64,000 bases of DNA from Prionace glauca (GCA_037974335.1 CM075760.1:24165538-24229537), one strand, 5' to 3'. Shown: positions 51,750-63,799, counted from the first letter of the stretch. Notes: a model not told the origin generated them from the sequence alone. Made by a program: numbers and translations.

Positions 51750-54700
51750 GTGGCATTCTCTGGGTTGCTGCCTAGTACCAGCAGGGCTAGGAATAACGAG
51801 ATCATGCAGCTTAATGCATGGCTGAGGGATTGGTGTCGGGTAGAGGGCTTTACTTTTGTAGCCCACTGGGAGGTATTTATGAGAGAAGGGCAACTGTATA
51901 GGAGGGATGGGGAGAATTTGAATGGGAGAGGGACAGGTGTCTTAGCAGGGAGGTTACCTGGGGTTTAGGAATGGTTTAAACTAATAGGGGGTGGGGTGGG
52001 GATGTGACTGATGGCTCATGAGACACTGGGGCTGGGAGTGAGTTGGGTGAAAGGGAAATTATCAGGGAGAAGGAGGTTCCGAGGGACACTGGTGGGTTGG
52101 ACTATGTTTCAATGCGAGGAGTGTGACAGGAAAAACGGAGGAGCTTAGGGCCTTGATGTTTGTGAGGAAGTTAGATGTGGTGGCAGTAATGGAGACGTGG
52201 TTACGTGAAGGTCAGGACTGGCAGCTGAATGTTCCTGGGTATAAGTGTTTTAGGTGTGACAGAGAAGGGTTGAGGAGAGGTGGAGGGGTGGCACTGTTAG
52301 TAAAGGAGCACATCACAGCAGTGCAGAGGGACGAAATATGAAGGAGTTAGGGATTGAGTCACTGTGGGTGGAGTTGAGCAATAAAAAGGGAGAAATTACG
52401 ATGCTAGGGGTATACTATAGACCAACCAACAGCCTGAGGTCAGTGGAGGAAGGTAGTTGCAGCTGCATTTTGGATAGGTGCAGAAAGACTAAGTGGTTGC
52501 AGTGGGTGACTTTAATCTACCTGGAGTGAATTGGAGGGGGCCTAGAGCTGGGGGTACGGAGGAAGAGGAGTTTGTAAAATGTGTGTTGGAAGGGTCCCTA
52601 GAGCAGTACGTAACTAGCCCGATTAGGGAGGGGGATATACTGGATTTAGTGTTGGGAAATGAGCCGGGGCAGGTGGTTGAGGTTGAGGTAGGCGAACATG
52701 TGGCTAACAGTGACCACATGTCCGTCTACTTTAGCATAAAAATGGAAAGGGATGAGTGCTGTCTGAAGGGGAGGGTGCTGAACTGGGGGAAGGTGAGCTA
52801 TAGCCGGATTAGGAGGGAGCTGAAGGACACTGATTGGGAGAGACTGTTAGCTGGCAAGTCCACGGTTGGCAAGTGGGAGGTTTTGAAGGGCAAACTGAAA
52901 ATGTTGCAGGAAAGGCATGTTCCGGTTAAGTGGAAGAATGGGGAAGGTAGGATTAGAGAGCCGTGGATTACAGGAGGTATCGAAGACTTGGTCAGGAAGA
53001 AGAGGGAGGCATATGTTAGGTCAAAACAACTGGGTACGGAGAGTGCGCTGGAGGAATATAGAGAGAGTAGGAGGGAGCTAAAAATGGGAGTTAGAAGGGC
53101 GAAGAGAGGGCATGAAATGGCTTTGGCCGGTAGGATTAAGGAAAATCCAAAAGCGTTTTACTCCTATATTAGGAGCAAGAGAGTGGTTAGAGGGAAAATT
53201 GATCCTCTTTGGGACAAAGGAGGGGAGTTATGTATCGAGTCGGAGGGAATGGGGGAGATCCTGAATGAAAATTTTGCGTCGGTATTCACGAAGGAGAGGG
53301 GTTCGGTATCGTGTAGTGTCTTGGAGGGAGCTGTAGATCAGTGGCAGGAAATATCCATTACGAGGGAGGAAGTGCAAAGGCTTTTAGGTAGCATAAAAAC
53401 GGATAAAACTCCAGGGCCTGATGGTATTTATCCCAGGCTGCTTAGGGAGATGAAAGATGAAAGTGCTGGGCCTCTGACGCAAATCTTTGTCTCTTCTTTG
53501 GACACAGGTGAGGTCCCAGAAGACTGGAGGGTAGCTAATGTTGTACCGCTGTTTAAAAAAGGTAGTAGGGATAACCCTGGTAATTATAGACCAGTGAGTT
53601 TGACATCGGTGGTAGGAAAATTATTGGAAAAAGTACTTAGGGGTAGGATGTATGAGCATTTGGAGCGTTGCGATCTGATTAGGGATACGCAACAGGGCTT
53701 TGTTAGAGGGAGGTCTTGCCTTACGAATCTGGCAGAATTCTTTGAGGAGGTGACAAAAACGGTTGACGATGGGCGAGCCGTTGATGTCATCTATATGGAT
53801 TTCAGTAAGGCGTTTGACAAAGTCCCTCATGGTAGGCTGGTAGAAAAGGTTAAGGCACATGGAATACAAGGACAGGTAGCTAGGTGGATTGAGAACTGGC
53901 TGGGAAATAGGAGGCAGAGAGTAGTTGTCGAGGGGACCTTTTCGGGCAGGAGGTCAGTCACCAGTGGCGTGCCGCAGGGCTCAGTACTGGGACCTCTCCT
54001 CTTTGTAGTCTACATAAACGACTTGGAAGAGAGCGTACGTGGTGTGATCAGCAAGTTTGCAGATGACACCAAGATGGCAGGATTGGCAGATACCGAGGAG
54101 GAATGTCAGGTGACACAGCAGGATATAGATAGGTTGGTATATTGGGCAGATAGGTGGCAGATGGAATTTAATCCTGACAATTGCGAGGTGATGCATTTTG
54201 GAAGGAATAATGCAGAGAGGAGCTACGTGATAAAAGGTAGACCAATTAGGAGTATAGAAATACAGAGGGACCTGGGAGTGCAGGTTCACAAGTCTATGAA
54301 GGTGGCGACACAAATAGAGAAGGTTGTGAGGAAAGCTTATGGAATGCTAGCCTTTATAGGAAGGGGTATAGAGAATAGGAGCTGCCGTCTAATGCTTCAG
54401 TTGTACAGAATGTTGGTTAGACCGCATTTGGAGTACTGCGTCCAGTTCTGGTCACCTTACTACCGGAAGGACGTGGAGACTCTGGGGAGAGTGCAGGGGA
54501 GGTTTACCAGGATGGAAGGACTGAGTTACGAGGAAAGGTTGGAGAAACTGGGACTCTTCTCCTTGGAAAGACGGAGATTAAGGGGGGACATGATAGAGGT
54601 ATATAAAACACTGAAGGGAATAGATAGAGTCAATAGTGGTAGGCTGTTCTCTAGATTGGGGACAATTATGAGAGGTCACGATCTAAGGGTGAGGGGGGAG

Positions 54701-54885
54701 AAGTATAATTTGGATGTGAGAGGAAGGTTTTTCACGCAGAGGGTCGTGGGGGTATGGAACGCGCTACCGAGTAGGGTGGTGGAGGCAGGCACGTTGGACT
54801 TGTTTAAGGTTTACTGAGATAGACACATGAGCGAAAATAGGATGGAGGGTTATAGTAGAGAGTACTAAATAGGGTCAGAGCCTCA
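51750..54885 (+). mobile_element. CR1-group LINE, second subfamily, about 3.1 kb
   Basis: Plus strand. After a pre-endonuclease part (NAWLRDWCRVEGFTFVAHWE) come endonuclease pieces (VMETWLREGQDWQLNVPGYK, RGGGVALLVKEH, VAVGDFNLPGVNW) broken by at least one frame change, then a continuous RT frame to 54817: '[15 protein letters not shown]', '[20 protein letters not shown]', '[20 protein letters not shown]', '[11 protein letters not shown]' and 'LVRPHLEYCVQFWSPYYRKD'. The last ~20 codons are lost through a premature stop (LFKVY). ORF1 is absent. It lies in the GPCR intron, antisense to that gene. Confidence 0.95.
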
Positions 54886-55077
54886 GGACGACAACGGAAA
54901 TGTAGAATTACATGTTAACGTTTTCGTCTTTTTATTCCGCAGGTGTTGGTCCACCTTGTTGTCAAACGAGGGACATTCACACGGTGGGTCGTGCCTGGGC
55001 TACTCTTGGAGGTTCCGGGAGTGGCCTAGTACTTCGTGTCGGTGTGTGTGCTTGAGCCTGGACCGGTAGACGGGCGC
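54886..55077. other. GPCR intron spacer
   Basis: Short non-repetitive stretch between the CR1 and the SINE; nothing supported. Confidence 0.4.
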
Positions 55078-55390
55078 CGCAACAGCTCAGTGACTAGCAC
55101 TGCTGGCTGTGCAGGCACATGGATTTGGGCCTGTGTCTGTGGGAGTTTGGGCATTCTCCCTGTGGATGCGTAGGTTTCCTCCGGGCACTCCGGTTTCCTC
55201 CCACACCCCAAAGATGTGCTCTTAGGCTGATTGGTGTCCCAAATTAACACTATTCTGCCCTGAATCTGGCTAAGTTACAGGTTCCACTGACATACACACA
55301 GGGCAGGGTAGGTGTAGGAGGATGCGACGGCGCGGGTTCGTTGGGCCGAAGGGCCTGTTTCCCGTGCTGGGTTCTTTTTTGTTCTTTATA
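55078..55390 (+). mobile_element. tRNA-derived V-SINE, 'ttgttcttta' subfamily
   Basis: Head 'caacagctcagtgactagca', V-domain ('ggtttcctccgggcactccg'), and a 3' end 'gggttcttttttgttcttta'. That tail differs from the 'gtagggattctatga' copies and matches the inverted copy at 59541. Confidence 0.88.
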
Positions 55391-55590
55391 ATACTGGAAA
55401 TCATGTTACATAACGACGACCGTAAAGTGGAAAGATTGAAAGTGAATGTCAGGTAGTATGAGGATAGCTGTGTGGCAACGAGAAATGTTTCCAGTGCATT
55501 CACAGCAACAAACCATGAAGGTTACACAGAATGATATCAATAACTGGATAACATAGACAAGGACAATGAACACAGAGAAATATGACTTAC

Positions 55591-55687
55591 CAGTGACACC
55601 AACTACAGCAAGGACCGGGTAGTAAATCCTTTGGATGTCATAAAATACCCAAACAATGCGAAGCTCAAGTGGTATAGTCCAGAACAT
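55591..55687 (-). CDS. Class A GPCR, GPR139-like: exon 1
   Basis: Minus strand: ATG at 55685-55687, MFWTIPLELRIVWVFYDIQR then IYYPVLAVVGVT, and a donor gtaagt directly after (55590-55585). 97 bases, phase 1, which joins exon 2 (51381) as V-NVLTILIL, completing TM1. In GPR139-like receptors the exon border lies at this point and the sequence before it is the same YYPVLA-type stretch. The intron is about 4.2 kb and carries a CR1 and a SINE. Confidence 0.8.
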
Positions 55688-56359
55688 GGCTCTGAAATTC
55701 AATGATCGCTGACTGTACTAGAGTCAACTCCCAATTAAACAATATTGCACAGACAGTGAAAATTCCTATTTATAAATCTTCTAATGTCCCCATTGGAACA
55801 ATTAAACCGTGTGCTGAGGGACATGAATCACAGTCTCTGAACAAACAAGATGACTTCATCTTTTCTTGTAAATTACATGGTTATTGTCCTTTTTACACAT
55901 GCTAAAACAATCCGAATGAAGACAAACATTTTGGTTCATGCACCTTGGCAAAAAAAAAGAACATGGATTTACAATGTGTTGCTGAACTGAAGAGAGTTGA
56001 AACCGTTGTGAGTATTGCTGTCACACATTGTCAGCCTATCCGTTTTCCAACAGATCTCTAAAGACAGATAAGTCAACACCGGGAACAAAATAGTGAGGCT
56101 GAAATCATTTTGTATGCAAGAACACACAACAGAATGGTTGTCAATAAATACTTACATATTAAATGTTCTTCATTTGAAACACATGAACTGTTTGGTGTTT
56201 CTATGCATTCGTGGAAGGCAGAGATGGGGTGAAGGTTATCACTGGGAAAACTGAAGGGGAATTGCTAAAAGAAATAATTTCTCCAAAGGGGGTTATTAGA
56301 AAATGGAATATTTAAAATAAATAAACATGCAAAAGTGTATGATGCTTCTTTGATTTAGA
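55688..56359. other. 5' flank of the GPCR gene
   Basis: AT-rich; no promoter element that I would defend. Confidence 0.45.
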
Positions 56360-56525
56360 ACCATAGAATTCTTAGAGTTCAGAGAAAAAGGACGACTGGC
56401 CCAATGAGTCTGCATCCCACCCAGGTCCTCCGCTCGACCCTATCCCCGTTAGCCCCACACATTTACCATGGCTAATCCACATACTCTCAGGGAAAATAAC
56501 GGGCAATTTTGCATGGCCAATCCAA
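56360..56525 (-). mobile_element. Partial decayed V-SINE
   Basis: Minus strand 3' two-thirds: 'tattagttggattggccatg', 'actcattgggccagtcgtcc' and 'aagaattctatggttct'. The head is missing. Confidence 0.75.
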
Positions 56526-56867
56526 CTAATATGATCTGTTGTAATATAAATGAGGGATGGGTTTTGTGCAGTAATACAGAGACAGAGCTGAATGCACCAG
56601 ATATCGATACAGCACCTGTACTAATATGAATGCAGACTGGGTCCAGTTCAGTCATTACTGACAGAGTGTATACAGTATATTACTAACCAGCGTGGTGTTT
56701 TCTCATCTAAATAGAGACATGACATACTCAGTTTTGACAAAGACAAGGTCTTTGTGAAGGATAAAAAGTGAAAGATAAACTTGCATTTGGTGAATACAAA
56801 GTCCGAAATACAATAAAAAGCAGGTGATTCATGGATAAATGAACATTATAAAGACCTTTCATCAGTT

Positions 56868-56939
56868 TCTCTGGTGGTCTAGTGGTTAGCATTCGCAACT
56901 CTCAGCGCCACAGCCCGGGTTCGATTCCTGGTCAGGAAG
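56868..56939 (+). tRNA. tRNA-Glu-like (CUC), probably a pseudogene
   Basis: 'tggtggtctagtggttagca' and 'cccgggttcgattcctggtc' are the A and B box arms of tRNA-Glu, with CTC in the anticodon position (aactctcag). The acceptor stem and the anticodon stem (CGCAA / CGCCA) have mismatches compared with the usual tRNA-Glu, hence the doubt. Confidence 0.6.
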
Positions 56940-57540
56940 TGTATATTCATTGCTGTACAACAATCCTGTTTTACTTCCAGGTCTGCAACTGTCAGGATGA
57001 ATAGTAGGGAGATTTCCTTGTTTGTGTTTGAATTGGAAAAGTCACATGTAAAGAAGCAAAACGAAAATAAGAGAGCAATAGGCTGGGAAGTGCTGATGAC
57101 ATAAAATGCTGATACAGGTTAAAATCTGGCTGTTAATGGGGGGAAAATTATTGTTTCTACTGACACAAATATCACGCAGGTCTGTCTCCAAATCTCTGCT
57201 TCAATGACAAGAAAACTTTTAATTGAATGAAATAGTAAAGTCTCCCACCCCGAGTGAAATGGAGGCAGTTTTCACTCAGAAAGCAGTCACTGTGAGTTTA
57301 ACAATGTGGGAAGGAGAAAGACTCAGTTTGAGCGGTGACATTGCGGGAGGAATGGAGAGTTGGAGTTCACCCAGAAAAGCAGCAAAGTTTCAAATCAATG
57401 GCGTCCAACGTTAGATGGTCCATTAACGCTGATAATTTAATGTTATTCAGCAGAATCACCGCAGGATGGTGTATCACACATTGATGCTAATACTTTGAAT
57501 GGAGTGAACTGCAGTGACATTGAATGCAGTCGAAAGGACA
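56940..57540. other. No gene recognised
   Basis: No supported feature. The short frame at 57223-57414 has no recognisable product. Confidence 0.45.
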
Positions 57541-57822
57541 GCGCGGTAGCACAGTGATTAGCACTGATGTCTCACAGCGCCAGGGACTCAGGCCCTCGGG
57601 TCACCGTCTGTGCGGAGTTTGCACGTTCTCCCCGTGCCTCCGTGGGTTTCCTCCGGGTGTTCCGCTTTCAAAGAGACGTGGGTTAGTTTGATTGGCCGTG
57701 CTAAATTGGTCCGAGTGTCAGAGGGATCAGAAGGGTAAGTATGTGGGTTTACGGGGCGTGGGTGGGATTGTTGTGGGTGCGGACTCGAGGGGCCGAATGG
57801 CCTCCTTCCGAACGAATCAAAA
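57541..57822 (+). mobile_element. tRNA-derived V-SINE
   Basis: Head 'agcgcggtagcacagtgatt', V-domain ('cggagtttgcacgttctccc', 'gtgggtttcctccgggtgtt') and 3' part 'ggccgaatggcctccttccg'. A small deletion removes the middle of the V-domain end. Confidence 0.88.
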
Positions 57823-58207
57823 GAGGTAATGCAAATATACATTGTTTTGGATGAAACAGCAGGTCAACTAAATGTATTTTCACTGCCATGTAAAAGCGGA
57901 CCTGACATCTGCACTGAAATGTGATGAGGTTGGAAAAGCTCAGGACGTTACATGGCATGTGTGCATAAGGAAACAAAGATAAACCTTCACCTCCATCACC
58001 TTTCATTAACATTGGGAATGTTTAGAAATAGAGGAAGTTTTTAAAAAGTGAAATCCAACAAGGAGGAAATAGAACAACATCTGGCAGGGTGGAAATTACG
58101 ATCGGTATTTGGCCTGTTGCAGCTTGTGTGAATTGATGTTTGAAGACAGTGCGAGACAAAACACGGATCCCATTAGCAGAGAGCACAGAAAACCAGCAAG
58201 GGGATGC

Positions 58208-58272
58208 TGCCGAAACCCAGGATTGAACCGGGGACCTTCAGTCTAACGCTTTCCCAACTAAGCGATTTCAGC
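58208..58272 (-). tRNA. tRNA-Phe pseudogene (deletion in anticodon arm)
   Basis: Minus strand: GCTGAAATCGCTTAGTTGGG, AAAGCGTTAGACTGAAG, then directly GTCCCCGGTTCAATCC and GGGTTTCGGCA. Compared with tRNA-Phe(GAA), the 3' half of the anticodon arm is deleted, so only 65 bases remain and the arm cannot form. Confidence 0.75.
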
Positions 58273-58536
58273 TGGCTGGTCGGCTAGAAGCTTCCGTCTC
58301 CCAAATCTCTAAGAGAGCAATGATTTGGAGCGCTGCTCCTTCCTCAGAGTGTTTAACTCGGCAGCCAGCAATTCACTGTGTGTGCGCGCTCTCCAAAGGG
58401 GCCACTTGTACACACTGCTTTACGCCAGCAACTTGTTCAGTTGGTAATGTTTCTGTTCGTTGTTCTTTACAAAAACGACACAGGGCACATTCCTGCATTC
58501 AATCTGAACTGTGAGATCAAAACTCAAATCCATTTT

Positions 58537-58617
58537 GGCAGCGGTGGGATTCAAACCCACGCCTCCGAAGAGACTGGAGCCTTAATCCAGCGCCTTAGAC
58601 CGCTCGGCCACGCTACC
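58537..58617 (-). tRNA. tRNA-Leu(AAG)
   Basis: Minus strand GGTAGCGTGGCCGAGCGGTC to CCACCGCTGCC: all stems pair, long variable arm (CTCTTCGGAG), anticodon loop TTAAGGC giving AAG, reading CUU codons. One departure is the T loop TTTGAAT in place of TTCGAAT (position 56). A T run for RNA polymerase III termination lies about 15 bases downstream on the minus strand. Probably a real gene. Confidence 0.85.
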
Positions 58618-58620
58618 ATG

Positions 58621-59540
58621 TGAAACCCTGTCACAATAATGTTATTTGATGATAATGTTACTGAAATTCATTAAAAGCAATGGAACTTGGAAAGACCATC
58701 AGGAGGATTGAGCCTGCTCCTTCACTGATTCAGGTAAGTCTGAACTGAGGAACAAACAGAAATCATCTAACCTCAGAAACACAATGAGCTGCACACATGC
58801 AGTGAAGGGCCGGCGTCATTTAAACTGTCCTTCAGCTCGTCTCTTCCCAATTTCTGCCAGAAATGACAAAATCCTGTTGGATTTGCTCGGAGTCTGCACT
58901 ACAGGGCACGAGGCGCGATTATATTTTATATGTTCATCCAGGTAACAACCCACATGTGTTTTCTGAGTTTGAATGGGAGCAATAAATTTTCAATTTCAGA
59001 TCAGTAATCCGAACAGCAGGGAAAGAGTCAAACTCTAACCACCAGACCAGCAGCTTACAGCGTGGTTTAGAATTTACTTTATCCATGCTGCTTTTACGTT
59101 AATTTTTACACCAGACCACTTTCATCACAGATTTCTCCCGCAAAATGGCAGCTTCTGATTCAACCATGATGTGTTCAGCCAATGAAAACATTCCATGAAC
59201 ACTCCGACAGTTCGAAACTGAACACAAATATTTCTAAATGTTTTTCAATGCAGATGAGGGAACAGTTTCATTATTCAGTGTCAATATACAGGGTGAAATC
59301 TGACTCATTAGCACACAGATTTTCCATTGCAACATCTCAATCGTTAGTACTTTGCAGTCTATCACTGTCCTTCTCTTTCTGTGTTTGTTCTTGAACTGTT
59401 CTACATGTGAAATTTCCAGCTCTGATGGAATCTTGCAAATCTCACTCGGCTGATTCTAATAGATCTGCTTTCGATCGGAGAGTCAATCACATCATTATTA
59501 ATGGTTTGCTGAGATCAAATAATCTTATTTTCAAAGAAAA
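58621..59540. other. No gene recognised
   Basis: No supported feature on either strand. Confidence 0.45.
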
Positions 59541-59838
59541 AAGAACAAAGAACAACACAGCACGGGAAAAAGGCCCTTCGGCCCAACGAGCCCGCGCCGC
59601 CGTCCCATGGTCAGTGACCTATTCATGATTTTAGTCTATGCCTAATGTGTGAGGATCAGGGAGGTCCAATATAGGGACAATTTGTTACCCAATCAATCAG
59701 CCTAAAAGCACATTTTTGGGATGTGGGAGGAAACCGAAGTACCCGGAGGAAACCCACGCAACCATAGGGAGAACGCGCAAACTCCTACGGACATAGGCCG
59801 AAATCCATGTGTCCGCACAGCAACAGAGATAGCCTCTG
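59541..59838 (-). mobile_element. tRNA-derived V-SINE, 'ttgttcttta' subfamily
   Basis: On plus it begins 'aaaagaacaaagaacaacac' and ends 'cctctgagctgtc'. It is the inverted equivalent of 55078-55390, with V-domain 'gggaggaaaccgaagtaccc'. Confidence 0.88.
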
Positions 59839-60039
59839 AGCTGTCATGAAGCCCTCGAGAAGGTCCAGTTTACGCACACCAACGACATGAAGCAGTAGGC
59901 AACTCCCGAAGCAACATCCAAGAGCAGCCCACCACAACCTGCCGCCCGCATGCCCCTTGCTGGACTTAAATGCCTGTGGATAAAAAATTCATTATTAAAA
60001 AGACTCTATATCCCTGAGGCTAAAACTGAACCCCAAGCC

Positions 60040-63000
60040 TACAATGTTTAGTAAGGCCTGCTATATCCCCCTATATGTAGACCGCTCATGTGGCTGTCCA
60101 AGTGACTCTTGAACAACCCTAGCGTGCCTGCTTCCACCACCTTACTCGGCAGTGCATTCCATCTCCCCACGACCCTTTGTGTGTAAAGCTGCCCTCTAAT
60201 ATTAGTCTTATATCTAGCCCCCCTCACCCTAAGCTCGTGACCCCTCGTTCTATCCATTTCTAATAGCGGAAAAAGCTTACCACCATTTACTCTATCTATC
60301 CCCTTCATAATCTTATAAACCTCTATTAGATCCCCCCTCAGCCGACGTCTCTCAAGGGAAAACAGCCGAAGTGCGTTCAATCTTTCCTCGTAAGACAGCC
60401 CTTCCATACCAGGCAACATCCTGGTAAATCTCCTCTGCATTCTCTCCAGGATCTCTACATCCTTCCGGTAGTACGGCGACCAGAACTGGACGCAGTACTC
60501 CAGGTGAGGCCTAACCAACGTTCTATACAACTGCAACATCAGACTCCTACTCTTATGTTCTATACCCCTTCCTATGAAGGCTAACATGCCATACGCTTTC
60601 CTCATCAAATTCTGCACCTGCACCGACACCTTCAGGGACTTGTGTACCTGCATTCCCAGGTCTCTCTGCGTATCTATACTCCGGATAGTTCTACCTTTTA
60701 TCGTATAACTCCGCTCCACATTATTCCGGCCAAAGTGCATCACCTCGCATTTCTCCGGATTAAATTCCATTTGCCATCTATCTGCCCAATCTACCAGCCT
60801 GTCTATGTCCTGTTACATTGCCAGGCACTGCTCCTCAGTGCCCGCCAATCCAACCATCTTAGTGTCATCAGCAAATTTGCTGATCACACCTCCTACCCCC
60901 TCTTCCAAGTCATTAATATATACTACAAATAGTAGAGGTCCTAGTACCGAGCCCTGCGGCACCCCACTGGTGACAGACCTCCAATTGGAAAAGGAGCCTT
61001 CCACTACTACCCGCTGTCTCCTCCTCCCAAGCCATTTCTCCACCCATCTACATACCTGGCCTTGTATCCCATGAGCCTTCACCTTTTCTATCAGCCTACC
61101 GTGAGGGACCTTGTCAAACGCCTTACTGAAATCCATATAGACAACATCAACGGCTTGTCCTTCGTCAACCTTTTTTGTCACCTCGTCAAAAAATTCCAAT
61201 AGATTCGTAAGGCACGACCACCCTGTAACGAAGCCGTGCTGCGTATCCCTGATCAGATTGCAGCGCTCCAGATGCTCATACATCCTATCCTTGAGGATCG
61301 TCTCCATTATCTTGCCTATAACTGAAGTCAAGCTCACTGGCCTATAGTTCTCTGGGTTATCCCTCTGACCCTTCTTAAACAACGGTACTGCATTTGCAAT
61401 CCGCCAATCCTCTGGGACCTCACCTGTGTCCAAAGAAGAGACAAAGATTTGCGTCGGAGACCCAGCAATTTCATTCCTCACCTCCCTTAGCAGCCTAGGA
61501 TAGATGCCATCAGGCCCCGGAGATTTATCCGTCTTTATACTGTCTAAAAGTCCCAACACCTCTTCCCTCGTGATGACTATTTCCCTCAACGGATCCTCAA
61601 ACTTCTCAAGCACAGCAGCAGAGATCAGACCCCTCTCCTGTGTGAATACCGACGCAAAGTATTCATTCAAGATCTCCCCCATTCCCCCAGGCTCCAAGCA
61701 TAGTTCCCCTCCTCTGTCCCTGAGAGGACCAATGTTCCCTCTAACCATCCTTTTGTTTCTAATATAGGAGTAAAATGCCTTAGGATTTTCCTTAATCCTA
61801 CCCGCCAAAGCCATTTCGTGGCCCCTTTTTGTCTTTCTGATGCCCCTTTTAGGTTCTCTCCTACATTCTCTGTATTCTTCTAACGCTATCTCTGTCCTCA
61901 AATGCCCAGATCTAGTGTACGCCTCCCTCTTTCTCCTGACCCGGTCCTCAATATCCCTAGTTACCCACGGCTCTCTAATCCTACCTTTCCCATCCTTCCT
62001 CTTGACCGGCACATGTCTTTCCTGTAAAGATTTTAGTTTTCCCTTGAGAGATTCCCACATACCCAGCGTCGACCTACCGTTAAACAGCGTACCCCAGTCC
62101 GTAACTTTAAGATCCTGCTTAATCCGGTTGTATCTAGCCCTCCCCCAGTTTAACACCCTCCCCTTAGGACAGGCTTCATCTTTATCCATTAATATCTTGA
62201 ACCAGACAGAGTTGTGGTCACTGTTAGCCACATGCTCTCCTACTTCAACGTCAACCACCTGCCCAGGCTCATTCCCCAGAACCAAGTCCGGTATAGCCCC
62301 TTCTCTGGTCGGTCTATCCACGTACTGCTCCAGGGATCCTTCCATTACACACTGTCAGCAGCCTCTGATCTCAGTACATTCCAATCTACCCCGGGGAGAT
62401 TAAAATCTCCCACTACCACCATCCTATTCTTCCTGCACTTATCTAGAATGTCCCTGCTTATCCCTTCTTCCACAGCCCTCGGTCTGTTGGGCGGTCTGTA
62501 GTACACACCCAACATAGTAACATCTCCCTTCCTATTCCTCAACTCCACCCATAGCGACTCGATTCCGATATCCTCCGTACCTCCCTCCCTCTGCACTGCT
62601 ACGATGCAATCCTTAACTAACAACGCCACTCCCCCACCTCTCAGCGACCCACCCCTATCTCGCCTGAAACACTTATACCCAGGAACATTCAACTGCCAGT
62701 CCTGCCCTTCCTTTAACCAAGTCTCTGTCACCGCCACCACTTCCAACTTCCTTTCGAACATTAATGCCTTCAGTTCATCTGTTTTGCCAGTCACAGTCCT
62801 AGCATTGAAACACATGCACCGAAGACCCTCAGAAACAATCCGATCCTTCTTCCTACACTCCGGGCTTACCCTATCCCCAATCCCAGTTTCGTCTACCTCC
62901 CCACCCCCTCCATAGTAGTTTAAACCCTGCCGAAACACTCCAGCTAACCTTCCAGCTAAGATATGTATGCCCTTCCCAGTTAACTGTACCCCATCCCTCT

Positions 63001-63165
63001 TGTATATTTGCCGTTCTTTCATAAAGACTTCCCAGTGGTCTACGAATATAAAACCCTCTGCCCTACACCAATCCTTCAACCACGCATTTAGTTGGATTAT
63101 TTCATTATTTCTAGCCCTGCTAGCCCCAGGCACCGGCAGCAGCCCAGAGAACGCCCAGAGAATTT
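60040..63165 (-). mobile_element. CR1-group LINE, second subfamily, about 3.1 kb
   Basis: Minus strand. Endonuclease part 63133-62345: NAWLKDWCRAEGFIFVDHWE, 'VTETWLKEGQDWQLNVPGYK', 'RGGGVALLVKD', 'TMLGVYYRPPNRP', 'VVVGDFNLPGVDWN'. RT part 62345-60813: '[18 protein letters not shown]', '[20 protein letters not shown]', '[14 protein letters not shown]', [10 protein letters not shown]-terminal part 60770-60048: MEFNPEKCEVMHFGRNNVER to SGLHIGGYSRPY. Two breaks separate the three frames, so it is inactive; ORF1 is absent. It shares its 5' limit with the 51.75 kb copy, so the two may come from the same truncated or ORF1-lacking source. Confidence 0.95.
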
Positions 63166-63224
63166 CCTCGGCGGGAATTGAAACTACATATCACTGGGGA
63201 AGTGCTGAACACAAACCACTGGAC

Positions 63225-63799
63225 GACCAGTGAACATCGCTCGACAATCACCAGGCAAGACTGTTCCCTTCCTGTTGGCGAACGCTTCAGTGGTCACGGG
63301 CATTCAGCCTCTGACCTTCGGGTAAGTATTCTCCAAGGCGGCCTTCACGACACACGACAGCGCAGAGTCGCTGAGCAGAGACTGATAGCCAAGTTCCGCA
63401 CACATGAGGATGGTCTCATCAGGGATCTTGGGTTCATGTCGCACTATCTGAAACCCCCGTGACATGCTTGGGTTTGCAAAACCTCACTTACTGTACTGTC
63501 TGGAGACAATATACATCTCTTTAACCTGTGATCAGTGCTCCTTCCACTCACATTGTCAGCCACTTCAGGTCTTGAACAGCAGGTTAGGTGTAAGGATTTG
63601 CATTCTAATCAGTAATCTCTAAACTGTCTGTGCTTTATATGCTCTGTCTGAGGCCAGAACTCTCCATTCACCTGACGAAGAGGCAGTCCCCTCGAAAGCT
63701 TGTGAGAATATTATCAAATAAATCGGTTGGACTAAAACCTGGTGTTGTCAGATTTTTTACTGTGTTTACGCCAGTCCAACGCCGGCACACCCACATCAT
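63225..63799 (+). mobile_element. Penelope-like element, 5'-truncated
   Basis: Plus strand from within the GIY-YIG endonuclease (EHRSTITRQDCSLPVGERFS to DLGFMSHYLK), then the 3' region and the terminal block with hammerhead-like core (63667-63710), 'aatcggttggactaaaacct' and the end 'cgccggcacacccacatcat'. It is close to the element at 7.3-9.9 kb. Confidence 0.9.
63667..63710 (+). ncRNA. Hammerhead-ribozyme-like motif in the Penelope terminus
   Basis: TTCAC, CTGACGA (63672-63678), stem II region AGAGG...CCCTC, GAAA (63694-63697), GCTT, GTGAG. TTCAC and GTGAG can form helix I; AGCT after GAAA is self-complementary, which would suit a dimer-type helix III. Confidence 0.55.
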
